From Sesamum alatum (taxonomy: Eukaryota > Streptophyta > Magnoliopsida > Lamiales > Pedaliaceae), in NCBI GenBank assembly GCA_034509735.1, contig JACGWO010000003.1, positions 40,222,873-40,286,872 on the forward strand: a DNA stretch of 64,000 nt, in the 5' to 3' direction. Shown here in pieces: positions 59,676-64,000 of the stretch. Position 1 is the stretch's first letter. Every line of letters starts with the position of its first letter. Under the pieces are notes generated by a model. That model did not search any database. It was not told the DNA's origin and saw only the letters and a program-made list of their open reading frames with translations. The translations under genes were made by a program, and so were the position numbers.

Positions 59676-60924
59676 ATGGAGAATAGCTGGCTTCTCGCGT
59701 TTTTCCTCCCAATACTTGTCGCAAAAGCTGCTCTCATTGTTGGTGGAGGCGGTGCCGGCATTGGAGTTGGCGGCGGCGGTGTTGGCGTTGGCGTTGGTGG
59801 TGGTGGTGGTGGTGGTGGTGGGGTGTGGGTTGGTGGAGGAATCAACTCTCCGGCCGCCCCGTCTGGTTCACCAGATGCAAAGCTCGCCAAAGCATACACT
59901 GCTCTCCAGGCCTGGAAATCTGCAATCACGGATGATCCACTTGGTATTACGAGTTCGTGGGTTGGCACAAATGTCTGCTCTTACAAGGGTGTCTTTTGCT
60001 CGGATTCCGTGGATTTTATGGGAAATCCGACAGGCAAAGTTGTCGCGGCCATAGATCTAAACCATGCCAATTTGAGAGGGAGTCTGGTTAAAGAACTCTC
60101 TCTTCTCACTGATCTGTCGCTTCTCCACCTCAACAGCAACAGGTTCATCGGCACTGTCCCGTCATCTTTCAGGGACCTGTCGGCGCTCACTGAACTCGAC
60201 CTCAGCAACAACCATTTCTCCGGCCCGTTTCCGACACCAACTCTCTACATTCCAAACCTCCTCTATCTGGACCTCAGATTCAACAGCTTTTCGGGCCGAA
60301 TTCCTGAGGACCTATTCAACAAGAAACTCGACGCAATCTTCCTCAACAACAACCTGTTCGACGGCGAGCTCCCTGAGAACTTAGGCAACTCTCCGGCCTC
60401 CGTGGTCAACTTGGCCAACAACAAGTTCACCGGGGCGATCCCCTTCAGCCTGAGCTACATGGGCATAAAGGAAATCTTGTTCCTCAACAACCAGCTGACA
60501 GGCTGCATACCAGAAGGAGTCGGAATGTGGACAGATTTACAGGTTTTGGATGTCAGTTCCAATTCATTAACGGGCCATCTGCCTGATTCATTGTCCTGTT
60601 TGAGTGACATCGAAGTTCTCAACTTGGCACACAACAAACTCTCCGGGATGCTGCCTGATTTAGTCTGCTCGTTGAGGAGCCTGGTCAATTTGACAGTGGC
60701 GGCCAATTTTCTTTTCCGGGCTCAGCCAAGACTGTGAGAAATTGTCCGTGGGGTTTGATTTCTCCCTAAACTGCATTCCGGGGAAGGAAATGCAGAGACC
60801 TCAGCCGGACTGCTCGGCGGTTCCCGTCGGCGGGCTCAGTTGCCTTAGAATTCCATCGGCGAAGGCTCTTGTTTGTGGGTCATTGGTGGGGGCAGAAGCT
60901 ACTACCACAAGTCCATCTCCATGA
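59676..60924 (+). pseudogene. Secreted leucine-rich-repeat protein (LRX-like, extensin tail absent), frameshifted
   Basis: An intronless gene for a cell-wall or apoplastic LRR protein of the group that includes Arabidopsis At4g29240. Reading from ATG 59676: hydrophobic signal peptide (WLLAFFLPILVAKAALIV), a Gly/Val-rich tract of about 35 residues, a Ser/Pro linker, the N-terminal cap with NVCSYKGVFC, then about 9-10 repeats such as LTELDLSNNHFSGPFP, LLYLDLRFNSFSGRIP and LFLNNQLTGCIP. The frame closes at 60737 after 353 residues. The next frame continues the family C-terminal cap without interruption (SGLSQDCEKLSVGF...NCIPG...RPQPDC...SCLRIP) to the stop at 60922-60924. One extra T within TTTTCTTTT at 60707-60715 accounts for the shift; without it the protein would be about 415 residues. 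It may be a sequencing error, a null allele or a young pseudogene. There is no extensin Ser-Pro tail. Confidence 0.85.
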
Positions 60925-61216
60925 CCTATCATCGACCACATTGTAGGGGGGTGTGGGGATTAACAGGGACTAGAGTTGTGATCAATGTTTTTTTGGGAAA
61001 ACAGGTTAGAGTTGGCTGTCTCTCATTAAATTAACACAAGTAATGATTATTTATTATTTTCTGAGCAAATGTGTATTTTGGGGCTGTCTTGGATAAGACA
61101 TGGTAGGTTCTACTTCAAACTGACAAACTATTGTTGCCTACTATTTTGCTTCTTTTACGGCTAGATCACGTCGTTCTTTACAGTTAATTGTATCTTAGTC
61201 CCTATAAACATAGTAA
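60925..61216 (+). other. 3' flank of the LRR gene
   Basis: Probable 3' UTR for the first 150-250 bases, then intergenic. No other feature. Confidence 0.4.
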
Positions 61217-61429
61217 TCTATACTAATATATAAAAAAAAATACTATATTTACTCGATCATTTACACCGTAATATTAATTTTTTGTTATGCTAATAATATT
61301 TTAAGTTATTTTTTTCTTTCTTTATTTCTTCCTTTTATTTATCTTTTTTGAAGTGTGTTATAATATATTTTAAGACATGAAATATTATTTATTATATGCA
61401 CGCAGAGATGGTGTGCCATGCTATTTAGT
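61217..61429 (+). mobile_element. Small Helitron-like element, copy 2
   Basis: Begins TCTATACTAATATATAAAAA and ends with CACGCAGAGATGGTGTG, then CCATGCTATTTAGT. The order matches 21756-21932, including the CATTTACACCGTAATATTAA and TTATGCTAATAATAT blocks. Confidence 0.5.
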
Positions 61430-61499
61430 ATATATAAATTTAGAGGAGTGGTTATTTTGAATTTAAAAATATGTTCAGGGTATTTTAGTCAAATATATT

Positions 61500-61780
61500 G
61501 GGGTAATTATATTTACATCCCCTGATTTATAGTTTATTTATACAAACTATCCCTATTTTTTTATAATTACAGAATCACTCTTGATAGCAAAAAAAATAAG
61601 GGTAGTTTGTGTAATAATGTCGATATTTTTGAAGGTTGTAAGTGTAATTTTCTAAAAAAGTAGAGATGATTTGTGCAAATGATGCTTACATTCTAATAAA
61701 TATATGGGTAATTATTCAAAAAACATGAATGATTTATGTAAACGAGGCCAATAAATTAGGAGGTATAAATATAATTATTC
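61500..61780. mobile_element. Foldback element, GGGGTAATTATA type
   Basis: The left arm is GGGGTAATTATATTTACATC; the right arm is the complement of GAATAATTATATTTATACCT. Flanks AAATATATT and ATACATATT agree at 7 of 9 positions. 281 bases. Confidence 0.55.
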
Positions 61781-62183
61781 ATACATATTTTGTCTGTCGA
61801 ATGTAGTTATTCTAACCCTTTCAAATTTAATAGATAGTATATATAGATAGATAAAACAGAGCAAGAATTTTAATTTTTTAATTTAAAAGACTTTGATTCT
61901 TGAATCAAGGGATCGCATTATTATTTTTATTTATTAATTTATTCACAGGTTAGACTGTCGTATTTAATACGGCTATTTATAGAAGTCTGTTAATCTTGAG
62001 CCACGTATTAAACTCTTTCTAAATCATAGCGTTTAATAAATTTGTGTGTGAAATTAAGAAGATGATTAGTCTTAATTCTTAAACTAAGATTAACGTTGCT
62101 TAGAAAGTAATGTAAGAATTAATTAAGTCCACATGGTTCGAGCGGAAGCTTCTGTTCCAAAATTCCAACTAAATAAATGAAGG

Positions 62184-62214
62184 CTAGTGTAGTGTAGTGT
62201 AGTGTAGTGTAGTG
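62184..62214. repeat. Pentanucleotide microsatellite (AGTGT)n
   Basis: Six perfect AGTGT units in a row, flanked by CT and GGATAATG. Confidence 0.85.
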
Positions 62215-62344
62215 GATAATGATGTATGTCACATTGATGGGTTGCAATTGCATTATTACACGTGATGGAGAGTGTGAATTTGTCGGGTAATTGTTGGGTA
62301 TATTACATTAATTCTTTTTTTAAAATTTGATAGAATTATAAATT

Positions 62345-62885
62345 GGATAGTTACACCATCTTCAATGAGGTTTAGTGTGATTAAATATAATTTTGTTGTA
62401 ATTTGAAATTATATTTAATACCTTCGAGATTTGCATCCATTTAACAAATAAGTCTCTTCTTTAGTCAAAATTTACCGAATTTGTTGATATTAATAAAAAA
62501 AAAACTGAATAAAAATTGTCATTTACCCTTGGTCGACGTTTTACTGATTTATTGCAGGTCAAACACATCTTTTCAGACTAAAGTATCATTATACGGATGA
62601 AAATATACCCCTCATATGCATTAATGTGTGAAGATGTATAAGGGTATTTTGGTCATAAAAAAATTGTTTGACCTGCAGTAACTCAGTAATAAGTCAATCG
62701 AGGGTGACTATGAATTTTCATCCAGCTTTTTTGTTAATATTAACAAATTTGGTGTTTCGGCTAACTGGGAAACCTATTTGTTAGATGAAAGCAAACATCA
62801 GGAGAACTAGATGTAGTTTTTTAAAATTACAGGGAGGCTACATATAGTTACACCAAATCTCATGAGACTACGGTGTAATTATTCC
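62345..62885. mobile_element. Mutator-type foldback, same family as 14890-15423
   Basis: The ends are GGATAGTTACACC and the complement of GGAATAATTACACC. The internal order (CAAATTTGTTGATATTAA-like, GACTTATTACTGA-like and TATAAGGGTA blocks) matches 14890-15423. Flanks TTATAAATT (62336-62344) and TTATAAATA (62886-62894) differ at one base. 541 bases. Confidence 0.75.
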
Positions 62886-62950
62886 TTATAAATAACTTCT
62901 CGTTATTTAAAAATTTATCATACCTCCTTGATATTTGACATAGTTTTATA

Positions 62951-63348
62951 GGGTAAATTACATCTACCTCCCCTGAGGTTTGGCATAATTACAAATACCC
63001 GCTCGTTGTTTGAAAAATTACAAATACCCCCTTGAGGTTTGTAACCGTCTAACAAATAACCCATTTCCATCCATTTTTATGAGTGAACTGACCAAAATGC
63101 CCTTATGCACTAAATTATTTTTATTTAATTCTTAAAATTTTTTTGGACTATAATGTGGAGGGAGAGATTTCTTAAGTTTTTTACACAGAGGAGCAATACT
63201 GCAATTTGCCTTGACTGATTTTTCTATAATTTTAATAAAAAATTCAAGGGCAAAATGGTCAAGTTTAGCCCTTTGGTTAAAAATTACAAACCTCAGGGGG
63301 TATTTGTAATTGTGCCAAACCTCAGGAGAGGTAGATGTAATTTTACCC
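62951..63348. mobile_element. Mutator-type foldback, perfect 10-bp duplication
   Basis: The ends GGGTAAATTACATCTACCTC and the complement of GGGTAAAATTACATCTACCT are near-identical. Flanking TAGTTTTATA is identical at 62941-62950 and 63349-63358. Inner CCTGAGGTTTGG arms are shared with other members. 398 bases. Confidence 0.85.
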
Positions 63349-63785
63349 TAGTTTTATAACCATTGAATGATAATGTGGAAATATCAATTTTACCCTTAGA
63401 AATTTTTTCCACTTTTTTTTTAATTGGTTGAGAAAATGTTAAAATAAAAAATTGTTGTGCAGTGTTTCATTTGCTCCTCTGTATTTATCCCTTATATATT
63501 CTAAAATACTTATTTTAGTTCATATTTAATTGGGTTCGATCCAATCTAATTTGACTAAGAATTTATAGAGAGCCAACGTGTTATATGTGGGTGGGGATGT
63601 GAATGTCAGTGTCATTGCTTAGAAGGTTTGTGGATTAATTTTGGGAAACTATTGAGGGCGCATTATTTATTGCATCATAATTCAATTACAATAAATGGTA
63701 ATAAACTAAACCGTACAATGACAGAGAAACACAAATATTATTAATGTACGTAGATAAACTACGCTTTCAAATTAGTTATAATTAA

Positions 63786-64000
63786 TAAAAAGGTTAAATA
63801 CAATTACCACCTTTAAAATATTCACTCCACATCAATTTACTCCTGAAGTATTAAAATCTTCAAAGATCACCCTAACCTTCCAACTCCTTTAATTTTTAGG
63901 CTAAAATGCATAAAATCCCCCTGTGTTTTGAAAAGTCGGCTAAAAACCCCCCTCTATTTTGAGAATAGGCGAAAACACCCCACTGTTTTGTAAAAGTCAG
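63786..64000. repeat. Left part of foldback repeats running off the window
   Basis: Begins GGTTAAATACAATTACCACC; GGCTAAAATGCATAAAATCC then CCCCTGTGTTTTGAAAAGTC starts a second at about 63899. Both are the left-arm style of foldbacks in this window, but the right arms lie beyond 64000. Confidence 0.4.

Noticed and set aside
59543..59968. Pro/Thr-rich 141-codon minus-strand frame
   Set aside because: Antisense shadow of the Gly-rich coding tract of the LRR gene.
59676..60737. LRR protein naturally ending at 60737
   Set aside because: The conserved C-terminal cap follows directly in the next frame, so the stop at 60737 is a frameshift product.
1..64000. CRISPR arrays, prokaryotic operons or phage-like systems
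   Set aside because: The window is plant nuclear DNA with introns. The regular repeats seen are microsatellites and transposon subterminal repeats, without spacer-repeat periodicity.

Overview
This window is nuclear DNA from a flowering plant, a eudicot. The evidence is AT-rich intergenic sequence, GT-AG introns, protein families with plant-specific architecture, and a dense layer of Helitrons, CACTA, hAT and Mutator-like elements plus tRNA-derived SINE relics. The many foldback elements with arms related to GGTCCCGTAACTTAGG or CCTGAGGTTTGG resemble those I associate with Lamiales genomes, but the order is inference and I cannot name a species.

Four host protein genes are supported. (1) 2062-6989, plus strand: the alpha subunit of mitochondrial processing peptidase, 13 coding exons, 505 residues. 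(2) 25812-32379, plus strand: a NAC transcription factor of the NAC075 type, a regulator of xylem and secondary-wall differentiation, 6 coding exons, 471 residues, with a 3.5-kb transposon-filled last intron. (3) 40018-42438, minus strand: a PTPMT1/DSP8-type dual-specificity phosphatase, 6 exons, 285 residues, with a full HCKAGRGR active-site loop. (4) 59676-60924, plus strand: an intronless secreted leucine-rich-repeat protein that reads intact except for one extra T near 60708-60715, which truncates it 62 codons early. Genes 2 and 4 resemble neighbouring Arabidopsis chromosome 4 genes, so they may be a conserved pair pushed apart by transposons.

The rest is mostly transposable-element sediment. 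7.5-13.3 kb holds a Copia integrase scrap, two abutting Helitrons, and a 1.58-kb CACTA element inside one arm of a foldback element. 13.8-16.4 kb holds two diverged direct copies of one segment, separated by a Mutator-type foldback with a perfect 9-bp target duplication. 33.9-35.3 kb has a short CACTA element and a SINE split by another foldback. 44.2-49.9 kb carries a small Helitron, a GC/CT-rich composite, and a decayed MULE (transposase zinc-knuckle end plus a converging GRF-type zinc-finger ORF) interrupted by a hAT element with a perfect 8-bp duplication. 53.8-63.4 kb contains further foldbacks, several with 9-10-bp target duplications, and some nested in other elements.

The four genes have no evident joint function; they are separate housekeeping or developmental loci. 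No CRISPR, rRNA gene or intact tRNA gene was seen. The most unusual material is the nested transposon architecture and the single-base frameshift in the LRR gene. I saw no clear candidate for a new biological system.
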